DNA from: CAJBVW01 sp964457335
GTDB lineage: Bacteria; Myxococcota_A; UBA796; SXON01
Reading direction: 5' to 3'
DNA length: 64,000 bases
NCBI GenBank assembly: GCA_964457335.1
Contig: CAYWGD010000016.1
Span: 23,837 to 87,836, forward strand
The translations under genes were made by a program, and so were the position numbers. Positions within the stretch are counted from its first letter, which is position 1. Every line of letters starts with the position of its first letter. Below the pieces are notes generated by a model. That model ran no database searches. It was not told the origin of the DNA and saw only the letters and a list, made by a program, of their open reading frames with translations. Shown here piece by piece: positions 17,113 through 25,564 of the stretch.

Positions 17113-18633
17113 TCACTCGACACAATTCACCACGAGCGGGTTCGCGGTCGCCGTGCGGAGCGTGCCGTCGCTGTCCGTCCAGGCGGTGGACATCTCGTCG
17201 GCGTACTGCCGACCGCGGCACGCGGGGACGGTGAGCGTGTAGGTGATGAGCTGCTCGTCGTAGGTCGTGGGGTCGTAGAGCCCGGTCTCCTCGCGGGCGT
17301 CGAGCGACACGTCCCAGACGTAGACGGTGGCGCCTTCGCGGCCTGCCTCCGTGCGATCGGGCGCGACCGAGAACGCGCTCGCGGACCACCCGGCCGGCAC
17401 GCTCTCGCGCACCTCGGCGTCGCCGGCCTCGCCGCCCATGTTCAGGACGCGCAGCGTGACGCTCCCCGCCCCGCCGGCGGGCGACACCGCGAGGTAGTTC
17501 GTGCCGCGGGCCGCGATCATCACCGGGTTGTCGTCCATCCAGTCCCAGACGCCGTCCTGGTCCGACGCGCGCATGTAGGTCAGCAGCGGCTCCGGCACGT
17601 ACGCGCCGATGAACTCGTACTCCTGGTTGCGGTCGGTGTACTGCGTGTGCTCCATGCACCACCACGCCGCGTCGGTGCTCGCGCTGGCGTTGAAGAGCAG
17701 GTTGTCCGAGACCGGGATCTCCAGCGAGCCGATGGGGTAGTCGCCGCCGTAGTCGCCGCTCATGTCGCCCGCGCCGAGGTCCTGGCTGTCCTCCGAGAGG
17801 TAGACGTACCAGCGGTCGATGCAGAGGTCCTCCTCGGTGGACCGGTTCGACACGTCGAACGTGAGCCCGTTGAGCAGGGTCTCGGCGTGCAGGAGCCCCC
17901 GGTCCCACGCCTCGCCGAGCCCGATGCACGGCACGCCGTAGCTTGCGTCGAGCGGCACGATCGCGAAGCCGCCGGCGGTGTTCGTCGTCAGCCAGAGCTT
18001 CCCGGTCGCGGTCTCCCCTTCGACCTCCGGCGTGTAGCGCACGGACAGGGTCGTGCTCTCGCCCGGGGCGAGCGTGACGGGGAGGGCCCCCTCCGCGGAG
18101 AACCACGCGCCCTCGACGTACTGGCTCGAGATCACGAGGTCGGCGGTGCCGACGCTCGTGACGACGACCTCCTCGTCGACGGTCTCGCCGTACTCGGAGA
18201 GGAAGTGCACGGACGACGGCTCGACCGCGATGGCCGGGTAGAGGCCGGCGCCGAGGAGCGGCACGACGAGCGAGGGCTCCACCGCGTCGCTGCGCACCAC
18301 GAGGTCGGCCTGGTCGTCGAAGGTCGCGGGCGTGTAGGTGACGACGACGTCGAGCGTGTCGCCGGGCTCGAGGATGGTCCCCGGCGCGGGCTGGGTGATC
18401 GTGTACGCCGTGGAGCCCGACACCTCGATCGAGGAGACGGTCACGGGGAGCTCGCCCACCGACGTGACGACGACGGTCTCCGCGACGGCCGCCCCGGAGG
18501 ACCGCACGCCGAAGTCCACACTCAGCGGGTCCGCGGCGAGGAGGCGGTCGCCTTCCACGGGCGGGTCCTTGATCCGCTCGATCCCGGTCTCGATGCACCC
18601 CGTGAGGCCGATGATCGCCCCGATCCGCCACAT
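17113..18633 (-). CDS. choice-of-anchor D domain lipoprotein
   Basis: 506 residues from the ATG at 18633; the signal MWRIGAIIGLTGC has a lipobox (Cys13). Two choice-of-anchor D (ASPM/SPD-2/Hydin-like) beta domains occupy about residues 30-240: PLSVDFGVRSSG...VVVTSVGELPVTVSSIEVSG...LEPGDTLDVVVTYTP, and again SSVHFLSEYGETVDEEVVV...LAPGESTTLSVRYTP. The C-terminal half holds YVYLSEDSQDLG, WWCMEHTQYTDRNQEY and a further beta domain with TVYVWDVSLDAREETG. Surface-exposed binding or structural protein; no enzyme motif. Confidence 0.8.
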   Translation of the reverse strand: MWRIGAIIGLTGCIETGIERIKDPPVEGDRLLAADPLSVDFGVRSSGAAVAETVVVTSVGELPVTVSSIEVSGSTAYTITQPAPGTILEPGDTLDVVVTYTPATFDDQADLVVRSDAVEPSLVVPLLGAGLYPAIAVEPSSVHFLSEYGETVDEEVVVTSVGTADLVISSQYVEGAWFSAEGALPVTLAPGESTTLSVRYTPEVEGETATGKLWLTTNTAGGFAIVPLDASYGVPCIGLGEAWDRGLLHAETLLNGLTFDVSNRSTEEDLCIDRWYVYLSEDSQDLGAGDMSGDYGGDYPIGSLEIPVSDNLLFNASASTDAAWWCMEHTQYTDRNQEYEFIGAYVPEPLLTYMRASDQDGVWDWMDDNPVMIAARGTNYLAVSPAGGAGSVTLRVLNMGGEAGDAEVRESVPAGWSASAFSVAPDRTEAGREGATVYVWDVSLDAREETGLYDPTTYDEQLITYTLTVPACRGRQYADEMSTAWTDSDGTLRTATANPLVVNCVE

Positions 18634-18740
18634 GCCCGGCCTCCGCGCGGGCCCAGTGTACGTCGTCGACCTCGGACCCGCCTGTTTCACGCGCCGGCGT
18701 GGCGCGGCGTTCGCGCGGACGATCGGCCGCGCGCGAATCG

Positions 18741-19322
18741 TCAGTCGTCGATGGCGTCGCACCAGAAGGGGACGGGCTGCGGGGACACCGCGATGTTGCC
18801 CGCGTCCCCGCTGAGGTCCCCGAAGGCGACCGTCCCGTACGCCCCGTTGATCCCGAAGTCCTCGACGACGACCTCGACGGTGCCGCTGGAGGCGTCGGTC
18901 GAGAAGTAGCGCCCGCCGCTGAAGTTCTCGAAGAGCTGCACCTGCACGTTCGTGGAGTAGCTGCCCCGGCCGACGAAGGTCTCGCGGACGATCGCGCGGA
19001 AGCTCCAGGTGTAGGCGTTCGACGAGTCGGTGTAGGTGAGCTGGAACTGGTTGTTGGGCGGGTGCGAGCACACGATCGTGTCGAAGGTGGCGGCCTCGCC
19101 GGCGGCGCCGCTCAGCTGCACCGTGAGGGGGAGGGGGCTCGCGGGGAGCTCGATGGTGTCGTCCATCGGGCTCGTGTCGTGCGTGTCGGTGTCGGCGTCC
19201 GTGTCGGCATCGGTGTCCGCGTCCGTGTCGGCGTCGGCCTCGGCGGTGTCCTTGGGTTCTTCCTTCGCGGGCCCGCAGCCGGCGGCGAGCGAGAAGGCGA
19301 GGGGGAGCACGAGCGCGCGCAT
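18741..19322 (-). CDS. hypothetical lipoprotein with Asp-Thr-Asp-Ala linker
   Basis: 193 residues; MRALVLPLAFSLAAGC gives a lipobox (Cys16). The linker is (DADTD)-repeats up to about residue 48, then a single beta-rich domain of about 140 residues (PLPLTVQLSGAAGEAATFD, NQFQLTYTDSSNAYTWSF, GRGSYSTNVQVQLFENFSGG, VPFWCDAIDD). Two cysteines in the domain (in IVCSHPP and FWCDA) may pair. No named family. Same strand as, and 107 bp upstream of, the choice-of-anchor D gene; possibly co-expressed. Confidence 0.7.
   Translation of the reverse strand: MRALVLPLAFSLAAGCGPAKEEPKDTAEADADTDADTDADTDADTDTHDTSPMDDTIELPASPLPLTVQLSGAAGEAATFDTIVCSHPPNNQFQLTYTDSSNAYTWSFRAIVRETFVGRGSYSTNVQVQLFENFSGGRYFSTDASSGTVEVVVEDFGINGAYGTVAFGDLSGDAGNIAVSPQPVPFWCDAIDD
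19184..19243 (-). repeat. tandem repeat coding for Asp-Thr-Asp-Ala linker
   Basis: About 60 bp of GTGTCGGCGTCC-type units (plus strand) coding on the minus strand for alternating Asp with Ala/Thr behind the lipobox. Sequence and function match the array at 12512-12588 in an otherwise unrelated lipoprotein, so the linker is probably a shared surface-display spacer. Confidence 0.75.
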
Positions 19323-19408
19323 GGCGACCTCCGGCCCGCAGCGTGTCCCGGTCCGGCGGCCGCGTCAATCGGCGCGATCGAATCCCCCGGCCGCTCGACC
19401 GCGCGTCC

Positions 19409-20509
19409 TCACTGCGCCCGCAGCGCCCCGCAGTCCACGGCCCCCGACAACACGCCGACCTCCCCGATCCACCGGGTCCCGATCGCCATCGCCCGCCACC
19501 GGTCCTCGGCGACCTCGCAGCGGTGGGCCTCCTTCGACGCGCTGTCCGCGAGGTTGACGGTGTAGGCCTGCTTCCGGGCGCCCTCCCGCTGGCAGCCGAG
19601 GCAGGCGCCGGGCCGCGTGAGGGAGACCGCCGGCCAGGCCGGCGCCGGCGTGAGGCCGGCCCCCGCGGCGCGCTCCGTGGACGTGACCTGCCACCGGTCG
19701 ATCTTGAAGCTGCACCGGTCGGCGTACACCGGCTCCTCGCGGTACTTCGGCGTGCACTCCTGCACCACGGCGAAGGTGCCGTCGCCCTTGTCCTGGCGCT
19801 TGTCCCGGCAGGTCTCGCCGTCGGGGACCTTGCGCGTCTCCTTCTGCTCCGGGCGGCAGGAGAGCTCGTACGCGCCCGCGGGCACCGACTCCTTCCACGC
19901 GGTGTCGCGCGCCGGCGCGTAGGTCTCCACCGCGATCGAGCGCTCCCACTCGTGGCCCGTGACGACGAAGGCGGCGTCCTTCTTCCAGAAGAGGAACACC
20001 GCGACGGCGACGATCAGGGCGCCCACCACGCCGAGGCACCCGAGCACCCCGAGCACCTTCAACGCCCCGCCGCGTCGCGCGGGCGGCGCCGCGCCGCTCG
20101 CGACCGCGTGCTGCCGCGCCGCCGCCTCCCGTGCGCCCTTCCGCGCCTCCTCCGCCTCGCGCGCCGCGCGCGACGCCGAGTCCTTCGCGAAGCCCCCCGC
20201 CGAGACCTGCTCCTTGCGCACCCCCACCCGCTTCGCCCCGTCGAGCGGGCTCCCGCAGCCGACGCAGAAGGCCGCCTTCGCGGCGTTCGGGGTGTCGCAC
20301 GCCGCGCAGGTCACGTCGGCGCCCTGGTAGGGGTGGTCCTCCACCGCGACCTCCTCGCCCTCGGGCGGGAAGTACCGGCGCGTCGGGTCCTGCGGGGCCC
20401 CGCAGGTGGGGCAGTGGCGGTGGGTCAGGCCGAGCAGCTTCTCGGTGCCGCAGCCCGGGCAGTCCCAGAGCATCTCGTACCGGCCCTTCTCCTTCTCCCT
20501 GCTGCCCAT
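19409..20509 (-). CDS. double zinc-ribbon, single-pass membrane protein
   Basis: 366 residues. The N-terminal cytosolic part has two treble-clef/zinc-ribbon modules: CPGCGTEKLLGLTHRHCPTC (cysteines near 17, 20, 33, 36) and CAACDTPNAAKAAFCVGC. A basic, Ala-rich helical linker follows (about 105-145), then one membrane helix (about 150-172, VLGVLGCLGVVGALIVAVAVFLFW). The remaining 190 residues would be extracytoplasmic, with WERSIAVETYAPARDTAW, CRPEQKETRKV, DRCSFKIDRWQVTS and several paired cysteines. The fold outside is unknown. It resembles zinc-ribbon membrane proteins involved in envelope maintenance. Divergent from the gene at 20610. Confidence 0.75.
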   Translation of the reverse strand: MGSREKEKGRYEMLWDCPGCGTEKLLGLTHRHCPTCGAPQDPTRRYFPPEGEEVAVEDHPYQGADVTCAACDTPNAAKAAFCVGCGSPLDGAKRVGVRKEQVSAGGFAKDSASRAAREAEEARKGAREAAARQHAVASGAAPPARRGGALKVLGVLGCLGVVGALIVAVAVFLFWKKDAAFVVTGHEWERSIAVETYAPARDTAWKESVPAGAYELSCRPEQKETRKVPDGETCRDKRQDKGDGTFAVVQECTPKYREEPVYADRCSFKIDRWQVTSTERAAGAGLTPAPAWPAVSLTRPGACLGCQREGARKQAYTVNLADSASKEAHRCEVAEDRWRAMAIGTRWIGEVGVLSGAVDCGALRAQ

Positions 20510-20609
20510 CGCCCCTCCGCCCGCCCCGGCGTCGGAGCGCGTCTGACTCTACCTCGCGGCGCGAGCACGGCGGGGTGGCGGCGCAGGGGAGGCCGGATAA
20601 TCAGCGGGG

Positions 20610-21299
20610 ATGACCCTCTTCCCCCTCCTCTTCTCGTTGGCCGCCGCGCAGGCGCCCGCGGCCCCGTCCGCGGCGACGCCCACGCCGCCTGCGGCCCCGG
20701 CGTCGCCGTCGGCGACCCCCTCCGCGCCCGGCGCGCCCCTCGCGGGCGCCGAGCCCACCGCCCCGTCCCCGGCGCTCCGGGCCCTCGAGCTCCCGCTCGC
20801 GGCGCGCTCGCTGCGCCAGTCGGGCGTCCCCGAGGCCGACGTGCGCGGCGCGCTCGACTCGGCCAAGGAGAACGGGCTCGCCGCCGACGAGGCGACCGAG
20901 CTCGTGGAGGCCGCCGACACGGCGGTGAAGGCGCACGGCCCCGTCGACAACTTCGGCGCGTTCGTGCAGGCGCAGCTGGCGGCGGGGCTCCGCGGCCAGG
21001 AGCTCGCGCAGGCCATCCGCGCCGAGCACGCCGCGCGTGGCAAGGGGCAGGGGCAGGGGCAGCCGGAAGGGAAGGGCCCCCCCGAGGGACGCGGCCGCCC
21101 CGACGGGGCCGGGCGTCCCGACGGCGCGGGCAAGCGCGAGGGCGGCCCGCCCGACGGCGCGGGTCCCCACCACGGCGGCGCGCGTCCCGAGGGGGCGCGC
21201 CCCGAGCACGGCGGCAAGGCGGGCGAGCGTCCGCAGCGGCCGGAGGGCAAGAGCGGAAAGGCCGAGAACGCCGGGAACGGCGGGAAGGAGAAGCAGTGA
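20610..21299 (+). CDS. exported low-complexity protein
   Basis: 229 residues with a short hydrophobic signal (MTLFPLLFSLAAAQA). A Pro/Ala/Ser linker (about 15-55) is followed by a helical segment (56-142, ALRALELPLAARSLRQSGVP, ADEATELVEAADTAVKAHGP) and a Gly/Pro/Arg-rich tail (143-229) with repeated GRPDGAG-type motifs. The helical part may be a small oligomerisation domain; the tail is disordered. The stop overlaps the next start (TGATG). A GGATAATC motif just upstream of the start could be the -10 element. Confidence 0.65.
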   Translation: MTLFPLLFSLAAAQAPAAPSAATPTPPAAPASPSATPSAPGAPLAGAEPTAPSPALRALELPLAARSLRQSGVPEADVRGALDSAKENGLAADEATELVEAADTAVKAHGPVDNFGAFVQAQLAAGLRGQELAQAIRAEHAARGKGQGQGQPEGKGPPEGRGRPDGAGRPDGAGKREGGPPDGAGPHHGGARPEGARPEHGGKAGERPQRPEGKSGKAENAGNGGKEKQ

Positions 21300-21574
21300 T
21301 GTCCGTGTTCCTCTCGCTCCTCCTCGCGTGCGGGGGCGAGGAGCCCACCGCGAAGCCGACGACCCCCGAGGTGGTGGCGCCCGCCCCCGCGCAGGTGCCG
21401 CCGCAGGTCTCGCGGGCCGTCGAGCTCGCCCGGGTCGTCCAGGCGGACCCCACCAACGCCGACGCCGCGCTGGCCGCCAAGGGGAGCTCGCGCGCCGAGC
21501 TCGACAAGCTCATGTACGAGATCGCGGCCGACCCCGGGCTCACCGACGCCTACGCCCGGGAGCTCGGGCGCTGA
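21299..21574 (+). CDS. small lipoprotein
   Basis: 91 residues. The ATG at 21299 shares a base with the upstream stop. MSVFLSLLLAC is a minimal lipoprotein signal (Cys11), followed by a Pro-rich linker (GGEEPTAKPTTPEVVAPAP) and a short helical domain (VSRAVELARVVQADPTNADA, SRAELDKLMYEIAADPGL). The helical domain resembles the helical segment of the preceding protein in length and character. The stop again overlaps the next start, making a coupled trio at 20610-21927. Confidence 0.68.
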   Translation: MSVFLSLLLACGGEEPTAKPTTPEVVAPAPAQVPPQVSRAVELARVVQADPTNADAALAAKGSSRAELDKLMYEIAADPGLTDAYARELGR

Positions 21575-21927
21575 TGGCGCTGGTCGTCTACGGCATCCCG
21601 AGCTGCGGCACCGTGAAGAAGGCACGGTCCTGGCTCGATTCGGCCGGGGTCGCGCACACCTTCGTCGACTTCCGCGCCACGCCGCCGCGCCGGGCGCAGG
21701 TCGACGCCTGGGTCGCGCGCTTCGGCGCGCGGGCGCTCCGGAACACCTCGGGCGGGTCGTACCGCGCGCTCGGCCCCGAGAAGGAGTCGTGGTCGGACGC
21801 GCAGTGGGCGGACGCCTTCGCCGCCGATCCGATGCTGATCAAGCGGCCGGTCGTCGAGCGGGACGGCGCCCCGGTGATCGTCGGGTGGAACGTGTCCGAC
21901 GAGGAGCTGCGGGCCCGCCTCGGCTGA
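21574..21927 (+). CDS. ArsC/Spx-family thioredoxin-fold reductase (YffB-like)
   Basis: 117 residues. VVYGIPSCGTVKKARSWLD has the family active site PxCGTxKKA with a single Cys. GVAHTFVDFRATPP, LRNTSGGSYRAL and a typical LIKRPVVERDG-type segment (MLIKRPVVERDGAPVIVGW) complete the arsenate-reductase-related fold. YffB-type members are small thiol reductases of unknown substrate; true arsenate reductases carry extra residues not evident here. Translationally coupled to the small lipoprotein. A strong hairpin follows. Confidence 0.88.
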   Translation: MALVVYGIPSCGTVKKARSWLDSAGVAHTFVDFRATPPRRAQVDAWVARFGARALRNTSGGSYRALGPEKESWSDAQWADAFAADPMLIKRPVVERDGAPVIVGWNVSDEELRARLG

Positions 21928-21940
21928 GCCCGACACAGAA

Positions 21941-21972
21941 CGGGCCCCCGGGAAAGCGCTCCAGGGGGCCCG
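21941..21972. terminator. hairpin between convergent genes
   Basis: CGGGCCCCC (21941-21949) pairs with GGGGGCCCG (21964-21972) around a 14-base loop, sitting exactly between the convergent reductase and KGG-protein genes. There is no T-tract, as is common in such GC-rich genomes. Probably a bidirectional terminator. Confidence 0.6.
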
Positions 21973-21981
21973 CCCGTCGGG

Positions 21982-22182
21982 TCAGCGCTTCTTGCTTCCG
22001 CCGCCCTCGGACTCCTTGCCTTCCTCGATGAGCTCCTTGACGCGCTGGCCACCCTTGTGGCCGATCTCGGAGTAGAACTCCGGACCGCGCTCGTCACGGA
22101 CCTTCTCGCCGCCCATGCGGCCGGCTTCCTCGACGGTCATCGAGCCCTTCTCGCGGCCCTCGCTCTCGCGGTCCTTCGGCAT
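21982..22182 (-). CDS. KGG-motif stress protein
   Basis: 66 residues from the ATG at 22182, with GGGGGAG 5-7 bp upstream as ribosome site. Highly charged and hydrophilic, with TVEEAGRMGGEKVRDERG and FYSEIGHKGGQRVKELIEEG. These are two copies of the KGG (stress-induced acidophilic) repeat found in GsiB/YciG-like general stress proteins, the first with MGG in place of KGG. Predicted largely disordered and cytosolic; linked in other bacteria to desiccation and general stress. Confidence 0.85.
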   Translation of the reverse strand: MPKDRESEGREKGSMTVEEAGRMGGEKVRDERGPEFYSEIGHKGGQRVKELIEEGKESEGGGSKKR

Positions 22183-22331
22183 GTCGTCTCCCCCTTGGAG
22201 TGTGTCTCGGGCTGCATGGGACGCCTGCGGGAGCCGCCCCGATGCCTCCGGGAACGTCGTCCCGTGGGGTACGTGGTCAAGCGCCAGCGCCTGCGTTCGC
22301 AGGGCAGGGGCGGGCGCCGGCCTCGCGGTTC

Positions 22332-22339
22332 GGATTAGC
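22332..22339 (+). promoter_or_regulatory. GGATTAGC promoter motif
   Basis: GGATTAGC ends 9 bp before the ATG at 22349, in a GC-only context. Same type as motifs at 33196, 36705 and 48826. Read as a -10 region or transcription start for a gene with almost no leader; no -35 box is obvious. Confidence 0.3.
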
Positions 22340-22348
22340 CTCTCGCCC

Positions 22349-23107
22349 ATGATCTGGCTCCTCCTCGCCTGCGCCGAGCCGAAGTCGGCGCCCCGCGACC
22401 TCGACACCCTCCTCCACGATGCCTGGGCGCACTACGGAGCCGAGGACGACGACGCGCTGGCCCAGGACATGCGCGACCTGGCCGCGCTCATCGACGAGGA
22501 CGCGCTCCCGCTCGAGGGGACCGTGACCGACCTGACCGCCGACGAGGTCGCCGCGGCGGGCCTCGCGGGCCCCGATCCCGAGCCGGCGCGCGGCATGTAC
22601 ACCGTCGGCTTCGTGGACTGCACGCCCGAGGAGATGGAGCGCATCCTGATCGCCCAGGACCAGATGACGCTCTACCCGGAGAACTACCTCGCCTACGAGC
22701 GCACCTACACCTCGGACCGGGACGCCTACGAAGCCCGCGACACCCACCACCTGAGCTGGGAGACGGCCTACACCGTCGAGATCCCGGTGCTCGCGACCTA
22801 CGACGCCGTCGTCCTCGGCGGAGCGCACTGGACGCCCGACGGCGACGCGGGGCCGCACCTCTTCTCACGCACCGCGATGCCCGAGCCCGCCGTGGCCGTG
22901 CAGGACAACGTCGTGTTCGACGTCGACTACCAGATCGAGGCGTTCTACCCCTCCGGCGACGGCATGGTGCACGCCTTCGGGATGTGGCGGCACATCGAGT
23001 TCGGGGACCTCGACACGGAGGACGACGGCACGGTCGCGTTGATCCTCGACGGCCTGCACGGCTGGGACGAGGACACGACCGCGATCTGCGCCGAGGGTCG
23101 CATCTGA
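22349..23107 (+). CDS. hypothetical lipoprotein
   Basis: 252 residues from the ATG at 22349; the very short signal MIWLLLAC gives Cys8. The first third is helical and acidic (DLDTLLHDAWAHYG, MRDLAALIDEDALPLEG), and the rest is globular with YTVGFVDCTPEEMERILIAQ, RTYTSDRDAYEARDTHHLSW, VVLGGAHWTPDG and HAFGMWRHIEFGDL. No named domain. It is on its own, convergent with the FAD oxidoreductase gene. Probably outer-membrane or periplasm-anchored. Confidence 0.7.
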   Translation: MIWLLLACAEPKSAPRDLDTLLHDAWAHYGAEDDDALAQDMRDLAALIDEDALPLEGTVTDLTADEVAAAGLAGPDPEPARGMYTVGFVDCTPEEMERILIAQDQMTLYPENYLAYERTYTSDRDAYEARDTHHLSWETAYTVEIPVLATYDAVVLGGAHWTPDGDAGPHLFSRTAMPEPAVAVQDNVVFDVDYQIEAFYPSGDGMVHAFGMWRHIEFGDLDTEDDGTVALILDGLHGWDEDTTAICAEGRI

Positions 23108-23149
23108 CGGCCCGGCCGCCCTCTCCCGAGGACGGCCCCGCCGCGCCGA

Positions 23150-24562
23150 CTACCAGTCGTCGATCCGGAAGCGGAGGCGCCGCTTGAGCGTGATCTCGCG
23201 GAGCAGCCCGGGATCGGAGGGGTCGCGCCCGTCGAAGGCCGCGGCCATGCGCTCCACGAGGCGCTCGTTGTAGTCCACGATGTTGTCGACCGCCTCGTGC
23301 GACGCGGTGGCGCCGGTCATCCAGAGGTTGCCCTTGCCCTGCTGCCGCTCCATGAGCCCCACGCCGCCCTCCCGGATGGCGTTGGGCGTGAGCTGCGGCG
23401 CGTACTTCCAGCGGGAGTGCGTGATCACGCGGGCGTGCTTCGCACCGTCCGCGGCGAGGTCCTCCAGCAGGCGCTCGACCATCTGCTGCCGGGACCAGCC
23501 CTCGTTGCCGTACTGGTAGCAGACGTACACGCTGGGCCGGCGCCCGGCCCGGGCGCGCACGGCGGCCACCTTGGACTTGTCCCCGGTGCGCCGGGCCACG
23601 AGGATGTTGCTCTTGGCGGTGGCGGCCGCGTTCCGCGCGTGCGGCTCCCAGGAGCGCGTGTCCGCGTCGGTGAACCACTCGGCCTCGACCAGGGTGGTGG
23701 CGTACTCGCGCCACTCCACCGCCCCGCCGACGCCCCACGCCGTGCGCTCCTCCGGCGTGAAGTCGATCCAGCGCGTGGCCTCGTCGAGCGGGCTCGTGAT
23801 GACGAGGTGGTCGAACTCGAGCACGCGCCCGTTCACGCGCACGTGGAAGACGCCGCCCTTGCGCTCGACCTTCTCGATCGTGTGCTGGAGCCGCACGTCG
23901 AGGCGCCCGGCGAGCCAGGTCCAGAGGTGCTGCCAGCCGGGGACCGGCTCGGTGACGGTGTGCAGGACCGCCGACTTGAAGAGGCTCGGCACGTTCCAGC
24001 GGAGGCCGTAGAGCGCGGGCACGCGGTCGAGCGGGCCGTAGCCCATGACCGTCATCGTGCGGAGCGCGAAGCGGGCGACGGCGTCGAGGCCGCGCTCGGA
24101 CAGCCACACGCCGAAGGGCTTCGCCACCTCGTTCCGCATGAGGCGGCCCTCGTCGTCCGTCTCGTCGTCCGGCGCGCCGTGCAGATCCCAGCGGTGGAAG
24201 TCCTTCCAGGCCCGGATGTACGCGAGCCCCTGGCGCCCGGTGCCGAGGAGGCCGCCCTCGCCCTCGACGAACTCCTGGAAGTCGACCAGCTTCTCGTCCG
24301 GCCCGTAGATGAAGTGCCGAAGGAGCTTGTACTCCTCCATTCCGGCCTCCTTCATCCACTCCTCGCAGGTGCGGTACCCGTCCGCCGTGTAGCAGGTGCC
24401 CATCTCGTGGCCGATGCCCTCGTGGTGCACCGTCAGCGACTTGCCGCCGACGCGGTCGCTCTTCTCGAGCACCGTGACGTCCGCGTAGCCGCGGTCGGTG
24501 AGGAGGCGGGCGAGGGAGATGCCGCCGGGGCCGGCGCCGACGATTCCGATGCGAGGCTGCAT
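23150..24562 (-). CDS. FAD-dependent NAD(P)-binding oxidoreductase
   Basis: 470 residues. The N-terminal Rossmann motif IGIVGAGPGGISLARLL with VTVLEKSDRVGGKS is the dinucleotide-binding fingerprint of the monoamine-oxidase/flavin monooxygenase class. GHEMGTCYTADGY and a central DHLVITSPLDEATRWIDF follow. The C-terminal WMTGATASHEAVDNIVDYNE is the family's second FAD-contacting motif. No signal peptide. Typical relatives act on polyunsaturated lipids or carotenoids, but the substrate cannot be read here. Two 23-bp direct repeats lie just upstream of the start. Confidence 0.82.
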   Translation of the reverse strand: MQPRIGIVGAGPGGISLARLLTDRGYADVTVLEKSDRVGGKSLTVHHEGIGHEMGTCYTADGYRTCEEWMKEAGMEEYKLLRHFIYGPDEKLVDFQEFVEGEGGLLGTGRQGLAYIRAWKDFHRWDLHGAPDDETDDEGRLMRNEVAKPFGVWLSERGLDAVARFALRTMTVMGYGPLDRVPALYGLRWNVPSLFKSAVLHTVTEPVPGWQHLWTWLAGRLDVRLQHTIEKVERKGGVFHVRVNGRVLEFDHLVITSPLDEATRWIDFTPEERTAWGVGGAVEWREYATTLVEAEWFTDADTRSWEPHARNAAATAKSNILVARRTGDKSKVAAVRARAGRRPSVYVCYQYGNEGWSRQQMVERLLEDLAADGAKHARVITHSRWKYAPQLTPNAIREGGVGLMERQQGKGNLWMTGATASHEAVDNIVDYNERLVERMAAAFDGRDPSDPGLLREITLKRRLRFRIDDW

Positions 24563-24613
24563 TTTGTGCGCTCCAGGATGGGGCGCCTTTCTACCAGAAG
24601 CGGGACCGCGACA

Positions 24614-24667
24614 GGGGCCAAATTCTGTCCGCCCCCCCAGGTTGGGGGCCAGATTCTGTCCACCCCC
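24614..24667. repeat. two 23-bp imperfect direct repeats
   Basis: GGGGCCARATTCTGTCCRCCCCC occurs at 24614-24636 and again at 24645-24667 (21 of 23 identical). The repeats lie in the short gap between the FAD oxidoreductase start and the alpha/beta hydrolase stop. Each unit is flanked by G and C runs that could pair. On the other strand it reads as a GGACAGAAT-containing unit resembling dispersed REP-type repeats. Could be a repeat relic or an operator. Confidence 0.6.
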
Positions 24668-24672
24668 GAAGG

Positions 24673-25503
24673 TCAGGCGCCGAGGCCCTCGGAGAGCAGG
24701 AGCGCGTGGAGCCCGTCGGGGTTGTCGACGTGCAGCCAGTGTCCGGCGTCGGGGAGCACGTGGAGCCGGACGCCCGGCCCCGCGGCCGCGAACCGCGCGA
24801 GCTCGGCGTCGGGCCAGCGGTCCGAGCGGGCGGCGCGCACCACGTCCACGCGCGCGTGGCGGCCCGCCGCGTCGAGCCACGGCCAGACGTCCACCGTCGC
24901 GTAGTCGCGGAGCATCTCCTCGACGCCGTCGAGGTCGAAGCGCCACACGAAGCCCGCGTCCGTCGCGCGGAGGTTGGTCGTCATCCACTGCCCGAGGCCC
25001 GGGGAGAAGCCGAGGCCGGTGAGCACGCCGACGATGTCCTCGCGGCGCGCGAGGGGCATCGGGATGGTGCGGAGCGCCTGCACGACCAGCACCACCTCCG
25101 AGCTGAGCGCGAGCGGCAGCTCCGGGCGGCCGGGCGGCACGTCCAGGGCCCACACGCGGTCCACGGTCCCGCCGCGGGCCTCCACGGCGGCGCCCCACAC
25201 CAGCGCGACCTTGCCGCCGAAGCTGTGGCCGATGGCCGTCCGGGGGTGGATGCCCAGGTGATCGGCCAGCGCGTCGAGGTCGGCGGCGCAGGCCGCGACG
25301 GTGTGCGGAGGGGCCATCCCGTGGCTCTCGCCGTGGTTGCGCAGGTCGGGGAGGAGGAAGCCCCAGTCGGGGGCCGCGGCGGACAGGCGCCGGGCGACCG
25401 TGCGCAGGTTCTGTCCGGAGCCGAGGATGCCGTGGAGGAGCCACGCCCAGCGGGTCGGGGTGGCGCCGGGGGCGGTCTGGGCGACGTGGCGGAGGATGGG
25501 CAT
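24673..25503 (-). CDS. alpha/beta hydrolase
   Basis: 276 residues. WLLHGILGSGQNLRTVARRL holds the oxyanion motif HGILGSGQNLR, GFLLPDLRNHGES is the usual post-strand loop, and the nucleophile elbow is IGHSFGGKVA (Ser94). GHWLHVDNP supplies His255; an acid in the VVRAARSDRWPDAE region completes the triad. This is the YbfF/AB-hydrolase type (esterase or thioesterase). No signal peptide. Divergent from hflX across a repeat-rich spacer, with CCTAACGT (ACGTTAGG on its own strand) just upstream of its start. Confidence 0.83.
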   Translation of the reverse strand: MPILRHVAQTAPGATPTRWAWLLHGILGSGQNLRTVARRLSAAAPDWGFLLPDLRNHGESHGMAPPHTVAACAADLDALADHLGIHPRTAIGHSFGGKVALVWGAAVEARGGTVDRVWALDVPPGRPELPLALSSEVVLVVQALRTIPMPLARREDIVGVLTGLGFSPGLGQWMTTNLRATDAGFVWRFDLDGVEEMLRDYATVDVWPWLDAAGRHARVDVVRAARSDRWPDAELARFAAAGPGVRLHVLPDAGHWLHVDNPDGLHALLLSEGLGA

Positions 25504-25529
25504 GGCGCCGAGACCTAACGTGGGACGAA

Positions 25530-25560
25530 GGGGGGGCGTTGCGGGGGGCCCGCCCCCCCC
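25530..25560 (+). repeat. GGGGCGTTGCGGGGGG intergenic repeat, copy A
   Basis: G-run, GCGTTGC, G-run, short loop, C-run. The G-run after GCGTTGC can pair with the C-run at 25552-25560. The same arrangement is at 52551-52583 (opposite strand) and 55811-55851, with a weaker version at 48731-48749. It lies in the divergent spacer of the alpha/beta hydrolase and hflX genes. Confidence 0.6.
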
Positions 25561-25564
25561 TCAC

